A stretch of DNA of 64,000 nt, taken from Chryseobacterium sp. Tr-659 (lineage in GTDB: Bacteria > Bacteroidota > Bacteroidia > Flavobacteriales > Weeksellaceae). The DNA lies in NCBI RefSeq assembly GCF_011752975.1, contig NZ_VWWP01000004.1:124001-188000 (forward strand), read 5' to 3'. The notes below the pieces were generated by a model. It was not told where the DNA came from. It searched no databases and saw only the letters and a program-made list of their open reading frames with translations. Position numbers and translations under genes: made by a program. Of this stretch, positions 25,853 through 35,212 are shown piece after piece (position 1 is the stretch's first letter; every line of letters begins with the position of its first letter).

Positions 25853-26218
25853 TTAAAAAAACTCTCCGAAATGCCACAAAATCCCGGAAGGATCATGCAC
25901 AAAGCATTCTTTTCCCCATTCCATTGTTCTTACGGGTGTGAGTCTTACGTTTTCATAAGTATCAGTAAGCTGTAAAGATACCAGTTCCTGCCAGAAATCA
26001 TCTGTATTTTTTACTTCTATGAAAATCATGGTATTATCTACCCAATCTTTGGCATAATAATCCTGAAGATAGAATCCTATTTCCTCACGCTTAAACAGGG
26101 ATAATTTAGGTTCCAAAACAACTTCTTCAAATCCGAGATCTCTGTAGAAGTTTCTGCTGATCTCAAAATTCTGTGCACCGATAAAAGGTCTGATTGATTT
26201 TAATGCGGGTTTCATCAT
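25853..26218 (-). CDS. Glyoxalase/VOC family protein
   Basis: A 121-residue single-unit vicinal oxygen chelate protein. It starts with IRPFIGAQNFEISRNFYRDL, then GFEEVVLEPKLSLFKREEIG, and ends VHDPSGILWHFGEF, the typical beta-alpha-beta-beta-beta repeats. Possible roles are glyoxalase, bleomycin-type resistance or a dioxygenase-like enzyme; the metal ligands cannot be assigned securely. Either of two adjacent ATGs (26218 or 26215) may be used. Endonuclease V follows after 13 bp on the same strand. Confidence 0.75.
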   Translation of the reverse strand: MMKPALKSIRPFIGAQNFEISRNFYRDLGFEEVVLEPKLSLFKREEIGFYLQDYYAKDWVDNTMIFIEVKNTDDFWQELVSLQLTDTYENVRLTPVRTMEWGKECFVHDPSGILWHFGEFF

Positions 26219-26265
26219 ATGCTATTTTTCCATTCTGAAATTTTCTTAAACCTTATCAGTTCTTC

Positions 26266-26298
26266 ATCCTTGTCAAGGTTTAAAACCTTGACAAGGAT
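26266..26298. repeat. 16-bp perfect palindromic element
   Basis: Arms 26266-26281 (core CCTTGTCAAGG) and 26283-26298 (core CCTTGACAAGG) are complementary over 16 bp around a single A. Each arm core is itself nearly palindromic. It lies 11 bp after the M28 peptidase stop and 48 bp before the VOC start. A T-rich stretch follows on the plus strand only, so it is a poor terminator for the minus-strand gene. It looks like a small intergenic repeat of the kind scattered through Flavobacteriales genomes. Confidence 0.6.
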
Positions 26299-26309
26299 TA
26301 TTTTTCCTA

Positions 26310-27347
26310 TTATTTTTTGTCAACAACAATTCTTTCTGCTCTGTTCGCAATATCCCATGCTGTTGTAAAAACAAGCTGAGTTCTTTTTTCTAGCAAAGGA
26401 TAATCAATTTTATCGGGATCATCCGTAGGCTTATGATAATCTTCGTGAATTCCGTCAAAGAAAAAGGCTACCGGAATATTATGTTTTGCAAAATTATAAT
26501 GGTCTGAACGATAATACAATTGTTCAGGATCATTTAAATCATCATATTTGTAATTCAATTCCAGATTATTGGTTCTTTTATTCGCTGCTTCGTTGATTAC
26601 TTTAAGCTCTGAACTTAACATTTCGGAACCTATCACATACACATATTGCTTTCCTCTGTTGGCAGGATCATCACGCCCAATCATATCGATATTAAGGTCT
26701 ACAACTGTATTTGCTAAAGGAAAAACAGGATTTTCCGAATAATATTCGGAACCAAACAATCCGTGTTCTTCACCGGTAACATGCAGAAAGAGGATTGATC
26801 TTTTAGGTCCTTTTCCTGCTTTTTTTGCTTCCTGAAAAGCTTTTGCCATTTCCATCACAGCAACCGTTCCACTTCCGTCATCGTCTGCTCCATTATAAAC
26901 AACTCCGTTTTTGATTCCTACATGATCATAATGTGCTGAAACAACAACAATTTCGTCAGGTTTTTCACTTCCTTCAATAAAAGCCATAATATTTTCAGAA
27001 TCCGGAAGATTTCCTCCTCCTCTTTTCTTCATAAATTCAGATGGAACCTTCTGATAATATGATCCCAGGGGTTTAGGAAAAGAAATCCCTAAGCTTTTAT
27101 AATAATTCACGATATACTCTCCCGCTTTTTTCTGTCCTTTGCTTCCTGTATCTCTTCCTTCCATTTCATCAGAAGCGATAACATATAAGTTTTTCTTTAA
27201 ATGTTCAGCGCTAATTACCTTATAAGCATTAGAAAATGCTTTGTTCTGTTTTGTGGAAACAGAATTTGAAGTTCCATCAGACATTTTTGCCGTACCACAG
27301 CTCACCAGTACAGCCATGGAAAATAACGGTATAAGTAGTTTTTTCAT
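26310..27347 (-). CDS. M28 family zinc peptidase, lipoprotein
   Basis: A 345-residue exported aminopeptidase-like protein. The signal peptide MKKLLIPLFSMAVLVSCG ends in a lipobox (VLVSC), so it is probably a lipoprotein. The M28 domain shows HYDHVGIKNG, YNGADDDGSGTVAVMEMAKA, HVTGEEHGLFGSEYY with the catalytic Glu, DLNIDMIGRDD and SDHYNFAKHNIPVAFFFDG; these provide the two-zinc ligands. ATG 27347 begins the lipoprotein signal, and the in-frame ATG 27374 is rejected for that reason. It probably trims peptides in the periplasm or at the outer membrane. Confidence 0.9.
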   Translation of the reverse strand: MKKLLIPLFSMAVLVSCGTAKMSDGTSNSVSTKQNKAFSNAYKVISAEHLKKNLYVIASDEMEGRDTGSKGQKKAGEYIVNYYKSLGISFPKPLGSYYQKVPSEFMKKRGGGNLPDSENIMAFIEGSEKPDEIVVVSAHYDHVGIKNGVVYNGADDDGSGTVAVMEMAKAFQEAKKAGKGPKRSILFLHVTGEEHGLFGSEYYSENPVFPLANTVVDLNIDMIGRDDPANRGKQYVYVIGSEMLSSELKVINEAANKRTNNLELNYKYDDLNDPEQLYYRSDHYNFAKHNIPVAFFFDGIHEDYHKPTDDPDKIDYPLLEKRTQLVFTTAWDIANRAERIVVDKK

Positions 27348-27482
27348 GTAGAATAAATTTCTTAAAAATAACAATTTTTATTGAATCCGAATGGAAAGAA
27401 TCTTAATTACAAAAGAAATAAAACTTTAAGCTATAAACAGGACATTCTTAAAATTCAAATCGATATCGCGTATTTTTTTTGT

Positions 27483-27490
27483 TATATTTG
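27483..27490 (+). promoter_or_regulatory. -7 box of aminotransferase gene
   Basis: TATATTTG, a perfect -7 element, 17 bp before ATG 27508. No TTG occurs at 17-23 bp upstream, so the -33 part is weak or absent. Confidence 0.4.
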
Positions 27491-27507
27491 AGGAAAATAC
27501 AAAATAG

Positions 27508-28647
27508 ATGGATAAAATTTACGGATTTACTCATTATTCCTTTTTTACGGAAATGTCTGAGCTTGCCGCCCAACACGGAAGTTTTGACCTTTCTCTCGGC
27601 CTGCCTGATTTTGATATTGATGAACGGCTGAAAACTTTTTTAAAAGAAGCCGCAGACCTTGATACTTATCATTATGAACCTCTTGCCGGCAGCCCTTTAT
27701 TGATCGAAAGCATTATCCGCTTTAATGCAAAAAGGAAAAACATGATTTCTCTTACAAGCAATGAAATCACTATTGTTCCTTGTGCAACTTTTGCTTTATA
27801 TACAGCGCTAAAATCTATTTTAAACCAGAATGATGAAGTTATTATTATTCAACCATCTTACTATACGTATGGACCTTCCGTAGTGATGAACGGCGGAATT
27901 CCTGTTTATTATGATCTTGAAAATAATTTTACTATTAACTGGGATCATTTCAACAATTGTATTTCAGAAAAAACGAAAGCTATCATTATCAATTCTCCGC
28001 AAAATCCGACGGGAAAAATATGGAAACAGAAAGATTGGAATCAATTGTATGATCTTATCAAAAACCGTGAAATATATGTTATTTCAGAAGAAATTTATGA
28101 TACTTACTGTTATGATGAAGCGGAACACTACAGTGCATTGCTTCATCCGGAACTTAAAAACAGAACATTCAGCATTTTTTCTTTCGGTAAAATGTTTCAT
28201 ACTTCGGGATGGAAAGTCAGCTATATGCTTACATCCAAAGATTTAACAACAAAATTCCAGTTCCATCAGCAATATATTTCTTACAGTGCGAATGCTCCTG
28301 CGCAATATGCTATAGCAAAGTATCTGGAAGTTTTCGATCCTGTTATTAACAAAAACATAATGCAGAGAAAAAGGGATATTTTTAATGAACTGATCAAAGA
28401 AACTCCCTTACAGGTTGAGCAAAAGGCAGAAGGAAGTGTATTTCAGGTAGTTAATTTCAGGAATATTTCCAAAACGATGACGGATGTAGAGTTTTCAAAA
28501 TGGCTTACTATTGATAAAAAGGTGGCTTGTCTTCCTCTGTCTGCATTTTATAATTCAAGATATGATTCGGATTATATCAGATTTAGTTTTGCCAAGAAAG
28601 ATGAATTGATTGTTCAGGCTTTAGAACATTTGAAAAAATCTCTTTAA
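27508..28647 (+). CDS. Class I/II aminotransferase (methionine aminotransferase-like)
   Basis: A 379-residue PLP enzyme of fold type I. The pyridoxal-binding features are LSLGLPDFDI near the N-terminus, YHYEPLAGSPLL, NSPQNPTGKIW (near 170-180), VISEEIYDTYCYD, and FSFGKMFHTSGWKVSY with the Schiff-base Lys near 231. It ends with RFSFAKKDE. It resembles the YbdL/kynurenine-aminotransferase branch, which transfers amino groups from methionine or aromatic amino acids. The substrate is inferred from similarity. It is monocistronic and convergent with the pyrophosphatase gene. Confidence 0.85.
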   Translation: MDKIYGFTHYSFFTEMSELAAQHGSFDLSLGLPDFDIDERLKTFLKEAADLDTYHYEPLAGSPLLIESIIRFNAKRKNMISLTSNEITIVPCATFALYTALKSILNQNDEVIIIQPSYYTYGPSVVMNGGIPVYYDLENNFTINWDHFNNCISEKTKAIIINSPQNPTGKIWKQKDWNQLYDLIKNREIYVISEEIYDTYCYDEAEHYSALLHPELKNRTFSIFSFGKMFHTSGWKVSYMLTSKDLTTKFQFHQQYISYSANAPAQYAIAKYLEVFDPVINKNIMQRKRDIFNELIKETPLQVEQKAEGSVFQVVNFRNISKTMTDVEFSKWLTIDKKVACLPLSAFYNSRYDSDYIRFSFAKKDELIVQALEHLKKSL

Positions 28648-28754
28648 TCATTGTTTAAAATGATAAAGTATTATAAAAAATAATGGCATAAATCTGCGGC
28701 ATTTTCCGGGCATTTAAATTTATTATTTCCATGAATTTGTAAGTGATACAACAA

Positions 28755-28780
28755 AAAAGCACCGCTATTGCGATGCTTTT
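28755..28780. terminator. Terminator between aminotransferase and pyrophosphatase genes
   Basis: An 11-bp stem (28755-28765 / 28770-28780, arms AAAAGCACCGC and GCGATGCTTTT) with a 4-nt loop. The single mismatch is a G-U pair when read on the minus strand, where a T run follows. It serves the minus-strand gene ending at 28801 and possibly the convergent one too. Confidence 0.65.
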
Positions 28781-28800
28781 GATTTATAATTGTATTGATT

Positions 28801-31536
28801 TTAAAGAGCAAGAACTCTCACATCAATTCTTCTGTTTTGGGCTTTACATTCATCTGTATCGTTCGCTTCACAAACCGGATGCTGAGATCCGTATCCTTCT
28901 GCTTCTACCCTGTCTGCAGAAATTCCTAATTCAAGCAGCTTCAGTTTTGCAGTCTGAGCTCTTAAATTGGATAATTTCTGATTGCTGTCTTCATTACCAC
29001 TGTTATCGGTATATCCGCCTAATTTTATTTTCAGATTCGGATATGCATTTAAGATCTCTGCAAGATTATTGAGCTGAAGTTCATATCCTGCTTTCAGATC
29101 ACTTGATCCTGTTTCAAAATAAAGATTTTCAATGGTATACCATTTATTCGGATCTAATACAGACTGGTCTTTTTGTTTTACACCATTATAAAGCTGATAA
29201 AGCTGGCTCCCATCTCCTAAAGCAATTGTTTTTCCTCCGTCCAGTTTTATTTTCTGAATGTTTCCTGTCTCATACACAAAGTCTCCGCTTTCATTCAAAT
29301 GTCCTTTGATTTCGTCTGAAGAAGGTGAAACTGTTTTAAGATCCGCATGTACTGTCTGGGTTCCGGCATTGGTTATACCGGTAAGACTTTCAATTTTTGC
29401 TTTCCTATTAGCCTCAATCTTATCTTTATGTAGAACTGCCAATGTAGGTGCAATAACCAGAGACACAATTGACATCAATTTGATCAGAATGTTCATTGAA
29501 GGCCCTGAAGTATCTTTAAACGGATCTCCCACCGTATCTCCGGTTACGGATGCTTTATGCGGTTCTGAACCTTTATAATAAGTTTGTCCGTTGATATCTA
29601 CTCCTTTTTCAAATGATTTTTTAGCATTATCCCATGCTCCTCCGGCATTATTCTGGAACATTCCCATCAAAACACCGCATACGGTAGCTCCGGCAAGGAA
29701 TCCTCCCAATACTTCGGGTCCGAAAATAAATCCAATCAGTAATGGAGAAATAATAGCAATAGCTCCCGGCAACATCATTTTTCTGATGGAAGCATCTGTA
29801 GAAATGGCAACGCATTTTTCATATTCCGGTTGTGCTTTTCCTTCCAGGATTCCCGGGATTTCCCGGAACTGTCTTCTTACTTCCTCCACCATAGCCATTG
29901 CAGCCTGTCCAACCGCTGTAATTGCTAGGGATGAGAAAATAAACGGAATCATTCCTCCGACAAATAATCCAGCTAATACATCCGCCCTGTAAATATCAAT
30001 ACCATCAATCCCTGCAATTCCCACGAAAGCAGCAAACAAAGCCAATGCTGTTAAAGCTGCTGAAGCAATTGCAAATCCTTTTCCTGTAGCAGCGGTTGTA
30101 TTTCCAACGGCATCCAGGATATCCGTTTTTTCACGTACTTCTTTGGGAAGTTCACTCATTTCAGCAATACCGCCGGCATTATCAGCAATTGGCCCGAAGG
30201 CATCAATCGCCAGCTGCATAGCAGTAGTTGCCATCATTCCCGCTGCTGCAATAGCCACCCCGTAAAGCCCGGCACATAAATAGGAACCATAGATTCCTCC
30301 GGCCAGTACGATAATCGGAAGTAAAGTAGATTCCATACCAACGGAAAGACCGCCAATAATATTTGTTGCATGGCCTGTAGACGACTGTCTCACAATGCTG
30401 GAAACAGGTCTTTTACCCATTGCTGTATAATATTCTGTAATAATACTCATTAAAGTTCCTACTACCAATCCCACCATAATGGCTCCAAAAACTCCCATTT
30501 TCGTAAATTCATGTCCTCTCAGTACCATTTTTTCAGGAAGAAGATAAGTAACCAGGAAATATGATGCAATTGCCGTAATCACAATACTGCCCCAGTTTCC
30601 TAAATTTAATGCATTCTGCACACTGGAAGTAGATGAGCCTTCATTGTCATTGATCTTTACAAATAAAGTTCCGATCATTGAGAAGATGATTCCTGTTCCT
30701 GCAATCAGCATAGGCAGAAGAATCGGGGCAAATCCACCGAAAGAATCATCAGAAAAGGTCTCTCTTCCCAGTACCATTGTTGCTAAAACCGTTGCTACAT
30801 AGGATCCGAAAAGATCGGCCCCCATTCCTGCTACATCACCTACGTTATCACCTACGTTATCTGCAATGGTTGCAGGGTTTCGGGGATCATCTTCAGGAAT
30901 TCCTGCTTCTACTTTTCCTACGAGGTCAGCACCTACGTCTGCAGCTTTGGTATAAATACCGCCGCCTACTCTGGCAAAAAGGGCAATAGATTCTGCTCCT
31001 AAAGAGAACCCGGTAAGAATTTCAATGGTTCTTTCCATTTCATGGGAATCCACAGTGGCATCCGGTGCAAAGATCTGTTTAATAATCAGAAATAAGGCTC
31101 CCAATCCTAAAACAGCCAGCCCTGCTACCCCCATTCCCATAACGGAACCCCCTGTAAAAGAGACTTTAAGAGCTTTTGAAAGTGATGTTCTTGCAGCTTC
31201 TGCGGTTCTTACATTCGCTTTTGTAGCGATTTTCATACCGATAAAACCTGCAGATGCGGAGAAGATGGCTCCTACAGCGAAGGCTACTCCGATACTCCAA
31301 TGGGAATTGGCATTGCTTGATCCCATCACAGCCAGTAGAATAGCTACCACCACCACGAAATAAGTTAAAATTTTGTACTCAGCTTTTAAGAAAGCCATTG
31401 CTCCGTCAGCAATATGGCCGCTGATTGTTTTCATTTTTTCATTTCCGGCATTCTGCTTACTTACCCAGTTACTCTGAAGAAATGTGTAAAGCAAAGCTAC
31501 GACACCAAAAATTGGCACTAACACAAATAGATCCAT
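28801..31536 (-). CDS. hppA: Membrane pyrophosphatase with C-terminal OmpA domain
   Basis: A 911-residue ion-pumping pyrophosphatase that uses PPi hydrolysis to move Na+ and/or H+. Residues 1-690 carry about 16 membrane helices and the catalytic segments [40 protein letters not shown] and [34 protein letters not shown] has Ala where K+-independent enzymes have Lys, indicating the K+-dependent class. Unusually, after a linker, residues 798-911 form an OmpA/MotB peptidoglycan-binding domain ([51 protein letters not shown]). The C-terminus of this family faces the periplasm, so the domain would be able to reach the wall. The soluble PPase gene precedes it. Confidence 0.95.
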   Translation of the reverse strand: MDLFVLVPIFGVVALLYTFLQSNWVSKQNAGNEKMKTISGHIADGAMAFLKAEYKILTYFVVVVAILLAVMGSSNANSHWSIGVAFAVGAIFSASAGFIGMKIATKANVRTAEAARTSLSKALKVSFTGGSVMGMGVAGLAVLGLGALFLIIKQIFAPDATVDSHEMERTIEILTGFSLGAESIALFARVGGGIYTKAADVGADLVGKVEAGIPEDDPRNPATIADNVGDNVGDVAGMGADLFGSYVATVLATMVLGRETFSDDSFGGFAPILLPMLIAGTGIIFSMIGTLFVKINDNEGSSTSSVQNALNLGNWGSIVITAIASYFLVTYLLPEKMVLRGHEFTKMGVFGAIMVGLVVGTLMSIITEYYTAMGKRPVSSIVRQSSTGHATNIIGGLSVGMESTLLPIIVLAGGIYGSYLCAGLYGVAIAAAGMMATTAMQLAIDAFGPIADNAGGIAEMSELPKEVREKTDILDAVGNTTAATGKGFAIASAALTALALFAAFVGIAGIDGIDIYRADVLAGLFVGGMIPFIFSSLAITAVGQAAMAMVEEVRRQFREIPGILEGKAQPEYEKCVAISTDASIRKMMLPGAIAIISPLLIGFIFGPEVLGGFLAGATVCGVLMGMFQNNAGGAWDNAKKSFEKGVDINGQTYYKGSEPHKASVTGDTVGDPFKDTSGPSMNILIKLMSIVSLVIAPTLAVLHKDKIEANRKAKIESLTGITNAGTQTVHADLKTVSPSSDEIKGHLNESGDFVYETGNIQKIKLDGGKTIALGDGSQLYQLYNGVKQKDQSVLDPNKWYTIENLYFETGSSDLKAGYELQLNNLAEILNAYPNLKIKLGGYTDNSGNEDSNQKLSNLRAQTAKLKLLELGISADRVEAEGYGSQHPVCEANDTDECKAQNRRIDVRVLAL

Positions 31537-31719
31537 AGTTTAATATTTTTTTGGTAATAGAAAATTAAATATAATAAATAATTCCTACTAAAGCATTAAA
31601 AAATTTGATAGTCTTATGCTTACTATGGAAGAAATACCAGATATAATCAGGGATTTCAATGTGATTTGGAGTGGTTGAAAAGTTGAAAAAATAAGCAAGT
31701 ATGTATTTTCGTCAACAAA

Positions 31720-31749
31720 AAAGGATAAACAGTTTCCCGTTTATCCTTT
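31720..31749 (-). terminator. Terminator of soluble pyrophosphatase gene
   Basis: An 11-bp perfect stem AAAGGATAAAC (31720-31730) / GTTTATCCTTT (31739-31749) with an 8-nt loop. A T-tract follows on the minus strand, 24 bp after the ppa stop. Confidence 0.75.
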
Positions 31750-31773
31750 CTATTTTATATCATCAGAAGAGTC

Positions 31774-32385
31774 TTATCCCCCGAATTTTTCTGAGTAATC
31801 CACCTGAGATGCTTTGATTACTTTTCTTGCATGCTCAGCTCCGTATACCTCATGAATTCTGCATTTTGCAGGCTCATCCGGTAGGTTTTTATACGTTAAG
31901 AAGTAGTGCATTAATCTTTTTACTTCTGCTTCAGGTAATTCAGAAATATCTCTGAAATGTCCGAAAGCATGGTCATTGATCATTACAGCAACAATTTTAT
32001 CATCTGCTTCTCCTCCATCGATCATTTTAAAACCTCCGATTGGAATAGCTTCCATTAATAATCCTCCTGCGTGAATGTTGTGAGAACTTAAAACACAGAT
32101 ATCAAGCGGATCATGATCTCCCATAGTTACATCATCAGCACCTGCTTCTATTGCAAGTCTCATCACTTCATTATGACAATATGTTCTTGGAACAAAACCA
32201 TATAATGCAGGAATAATGTTAGAGAACTTCTGCGGTCTGTCTACCTTTAAATATCCTGTTTCTTTATCTACTTCATATTTAATAGTATCTGAAGGAACAA
32301 TTTCCACAAATACGTTTACAACATTTGGCGCATCTTCTCCCGCAGAAATTCCGTGCCATGGATGTGCTTTAAAATTTGGAATCAT
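31774..32385 (-). CDS. ppa: Soluble family I inorganic pyrophosphatase
   Basis: A 203-residue cytoplasmic enzyme hydrolysing PPi to two phosphates. Family I signatures are NVFVEIVPSDTIKYEVDKET, ALYGFVPRTYCHNE, and GDHDPLDICVLSSH with the metal-binding Asp residues, followed by DDKIVAVMINDHAFGHFRD. It has its own terminator and lies 237 bp upstream of the membrane pyrophosphatase on the same strand. The cell can therefore either waste PPi energy (this enzyme) or conserve it (hppA). Length is normal. Confidence 0.95.
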   Translation of the reverse strand: MIPNFKAHPWHGISAGEDAPNVVNVFVEIVPSDTIKYEVDKETGYLKVDRPQKFSNIIPALYGFVPRTYCHNEVMRLAIEAGADDVTMGDHDPLDICVLSSHNIHAGGLLMEAIPIGGFKMIDGGEADDKIVAVMINDHAFGHFRDISELPEAEVKRLMHYFLTYKNLPDEPAKCRIHEVYGAEHARKVIKASQVDYSEKFGG

Positions 32386-32402
32386 TATTTATCTGTTATT
32401 TT

Positions 32403-32915
32403 TTAAGTTATTATTAAAATTTCTTTTCTTAAATCTTCTATTGTTTCAGCGATATAATCGTTGCTTTCCATATAGTTCATGATGAAAATCGTTTTGAATT
32501 CATCCAGCTCAACATCTCCTTTTAATCCGTCATAGGTCTTGTGAAGCAGCTCTATGATCGCATTTTTAGAATCTACGATATTCTTCCAAGAATTTTTTGT
32601 GATATACAGCTGTTGTGAAGAGTTGTATTCAAATTCTTCGTTGATCGCCTTTTCTGTAAGGAAAATAAACTCATGAACGGCTAATCCTCTATCAAACCTT
32701 TGGATAAGATTTGAAGGTTTCATCCTATCAAGAAACAACGTCATTCTTTCATAGGAATGAGCTTTGTTCTCTGAATTTGATTTCATGGTAAGCAGTTTGA
32801 TCTCCTGGTTCTTAAGGGTAATGTACGAGTGTACAAATTGTCTAAGCAAAACCAGAAATGGGATTGCAATAATTGCTGCAAATGCATAGGGTAAATATCC
32901 TGAAAGACTCGTCAT
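32403..32915 (-). CDS. Membrane-anchored hypothetical protein
   Basis: A 170-residue protein. A single N-terminal hydrophobic helix (LPYAFAAIIAIPFLVLLRQF) anchors a mostly helical cytoplasmic domain: RMTLFLDRMKPSNLIQRFDR, HEFIFLTEKAINEEFEYNSS, and a C-terminal YIAETIEDLRKEILIIT. It is a conserved type in Flavobacteriales with no known function. ATG 32915 is used since a perfect minus-strand -7 box (TAATTTTG, 32935-32928) lies just upstream; a TTG start at 32930 would overlap that box. The soluble PPase gene follows after 17 bp, so they are probably co-transcribed. Confidence 0.7.
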   Translation of the reverse strand: MTSLSGYLPYAFAAIIAIPFLVLLRQFVHSYITLKNQEIKLLTMKSNSENKAHSYERMTLFLDRMKPSNLIQRFDRGLAVHEFIFLTEKAINEEFEYNSSQQLYITKNSWKNIVDSKNAIIELLHKTYDGLKGDVELDEFKTIFIMNYMESNDYIAETIEDLRKEILIIT

Positions 32916-32939
32916 AATTTTAGACTGCAAAATTACTAA

Positions 32940-34115
32940 TTATTTTCCGGCTTCTAAAGTGTTTTTAAAGATATCCGCTTTAGAATTCTGAATGTAAACC
33001 ATTGCCAGTATAATGAGCAAATAAAAGCCCAGCATCATCCTGTTCACCAAAGACGGAAAAACCAGAAATCTTAAGAAAACCGTACCATAAATAATTGCAA
33101 AAAATAAAACCTGAGCCTGATTTTTTTTGCTTCTGATGGAAAAGTTATTGGCCAGAAGAATGACCAGAAAAAGCAATAGGATTGGGAAATAGGAAGAGTT
33201 AAACTCCAGCATTATATTACTTTTAACAAACTGCAAATAGTCTGAAAAATGAAACGGATCAGGATTGGAGACGGGATAGATCTGAACTTTAGTAAACTGG
33301 TTCATAAACAATGTAGACCATGCCACCTGATTAAAAGCCTGAATTAAAAAGAATGAAAGAAACAGATATCCGTATGATAAAAATAATGGAGTTGTTTTAA
33401 CATGAAGCTTATTTCTATACAGATAAATGTAAGCAAACAGGAACGAATATAGAATAAAATACTCCGGCCTTGTGAGTATACACAACATGCCCAATATTCC
33501 TGAGATAAAGAGGTTCCTTCTGATAATAAAGGTATAAAAGCTTAAAAGCAGCAATAAACAAGACAAGGAGTCCGCAGAAGCATGTCTGCTAGATTCTAAA
33601 AGAGGCTTGAACAGCGAAATTAAAACTGTTATAATGAATGCAAGACTATATTTTTTTAAGATTCTGATCAGAAAACTGAAAATCAGAATAATAATCAGTG
33701 CATAAGAAATGATAGAAATTAAAAAGGTGGATGCGGAAGCACTAAAGCCAAGTTTGAAAAAAGACCAGTTGATAAAGTTATAAAATGGCTTTACTACAAA
33801 AAGCTGCAGTTCTTCTTCATAAGCTTTTGGATTTTCTGACAAGATTTTATAGTAGGTACTTTCCCCCTCCGCAACCTCTTCCACCATAGGATCTATGGGT
33901 CCTAATCCCGCGAAATCCGGATTTTTCTGCTTCAATTCATCATATACTTTCTGATGAATTTCTTCAATTTTCATCTCGGGATATTCTGTTTTATAGATCA
34001 ATCCCATATAAGCTTCCATATCAGTGTTGTAATACTGGTGGGTATACAGGTAGTATGACATCAAGCATACATAGATTGAAAATATAAAAACAAGAATATT
34101 TTCCCTTTTTTTCAT
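32940..34115 (-). CDS. Polytopic membrane protein, GT-C-like
   Basis: A 391-residue inner-membrane protein with about nine or ten hydrophobic segments. A long extracytoplasmic loop (about 30-110) follows helix 1. The short motif SSRHASADSLSCLLLLLSFY and the later ILTRPEYFILYSFLFAYIYL recall glycosyltransferase-C/ArnT-like polytopic enzymes, in which acidic residues in the first loop bind the lipid-phosphate sugar (here NTDMEAY). The assignment is weak and no named family is certain. It ends 24 bp before the ATG of the downstream membrane-anchored protein gene. Confidence 0.5.
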   Translation of the reverse strand: MKKRENILVFIFSIYVCLMSYYLYTHQYYNTDMEAYMGLIYKTEYPEMKIEEIHQKVYDELKQKNPDFAGLGPIDPMVEEVAEGESTYYKILSENPKAYEEELQLFVVKPFYNFINWSFFKLGFSASASTFLISIISYALIIILIFSFLIRILKKYSLAFIITVLISLFKPLLESSRHASADSLSCLLLLLSFYTFIIRRNLFISGILGMLCILTRPEYFILYSFLFAYIYLYRNKLHVKTTPLFLSYGYLFLSFFLIQAFNQVAWSTLFMNQFTKVQIYPVSNPDPFHFSDYLQFVKSNIMLEFNSSYFPILLLFLVILLANNFSIRSKKNQAQVLFFAIIYGTVFLRFLVFPSLVNRMMLGFYLLIILAMVYIQNSKADIFKNTLEAGK

Positions 34116-34206
34116 ATATTGAGATTATAAGAATACAAATGTAGAAAAACTATCTTTTTAAAAATATATTCTTATAAAAGCTTTTATTGTATAGGATAAA
34201 TTTACA

Positions 34207-35139
34207 TTAAAGTTCAAACAGAGCCGGCCTTTGGGTCACTTCATGATAACATACGCTGTTTTCGTCAAAGAAATGATAGACAAGACTTTTTCTGGTTTTG
34301 TTTTTATCGGTATGAGGTTCACCACCATGAAGAATATTGGCATGCCAGATCAACAAATCTCCTTTTTTTGCTTTAAAGACCTCTTTTTTCAGCCCCAGCT
34401 CTTTTACTTTATCTTCAAGGAAAGCTTCATAAGCTCTGTAACTTTTCTTCCCTATTTTCAAAGCTGTTCCTTCGTTATCATAATCAGAATTCAGGAAATA
34501 AGGCAGTTTATGGCTTTTAGGAATGTAATGAAGGGCACCATTTGTTTCATCCACATCTTCCAAAGCAATCCAGACCCCTAATAATCCGCCTAAAGGATAA
34601 GTTGTCATATGAATACTGTCTGAATGGGTTTTCTGCTGGCTTCCGTTAATGAAGTTGATACTTTGGAAAAGTTTGGATTTTCCGTCTAATAAAACAGATA
34701 AAAAGTCCAAAAGCTCTTTATCACTCCCTATATTTCTGATAACTTCCGAATGATGGATGGCAAACATCAATTTTCCTCCATAAATAAACTTTAACGTACC
34801 GTCTTTCATCAGTTTATCAATTTCTGTATTGATTTGATCCGCCGTTTCGGGAGTGAGATAATTTCTCAGAATCATATACCCGTTATCATCATACTGAAGC
34901 GCACTTTCTTTATTTTCTTCAGATAGCTTTTTGAAAAAAGGAGTTTCCGTAAGTTTGTTATGATCTAACGTTCTTAGGCTCGCAGGAAGATGAGCAAAGT
35001 CTTTGCTTGAAATACTGGAGAAATAGCTCTTTTTCAGTCCGTATTTTTTATACAATGGAATATTATGCTTCAGCTTACTCTTTTTAAAGAAATTATAGAG
35101 CATGTAAGATAATTTATAACTACGAATCTGTTGTAACAT
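34207..35139 (-). CDS. Phytanoyl-CoA dioxygenase (PhyH) family protein
   Basis: A 310-residue Fe(II)/2-oxoglutarate-dependent oxygenase. The iron facial triad is visible as THSDSIHM (His-x-Asp, near 165) and HGGEPH (distal His, near 272), and the 2-oxoglutarate-binding Arg is likely RKSLVYHF. GVWIALEDVDETNGALHYIP and SHKLPY are hallmark PhyH segments. It hydroxylates an unknown small molecule. It sits between the FemAB-like gene and the GT-C-like membrane gene on the same strand, but gaps of 70-90 bp leave co-transcription open. Confidence 0.85.
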   Translation of the reverse strand: MLQQIRSYKLSYMLYNFFKKSKLKHNIPLYKKYGLKKSYFSSISSKDFAHLPASLRTLDHNKLTETPFFKKLSEENKESALQYDDNGYMILRNYLTPETADQINTEIDKLMKDGTLKFIYGGKLMFAIHHSEVIRNIGSDKELLDFLSVLLDGKSKLFQSINFINGSQQKTHSDSIHMTTYPLGGLLGVWIALEDVDETNGALHYIPKSHKLPYFLNSDYDNEGTALKIGKKSYRAYEAFLEDKVKELGLKKEVFKAKKGDLLIWHANILHGGEPHTDKNKTRKSLVYHFFDENSVCYHEVTQRPALFEL

Positions 35140-35212
35140 AACTGTTTTAATAAGTATTGTATAAAGTTACGGAATATTCATTAATTAGAACCGATCTAAA
35201 CAATGCTTTTCA

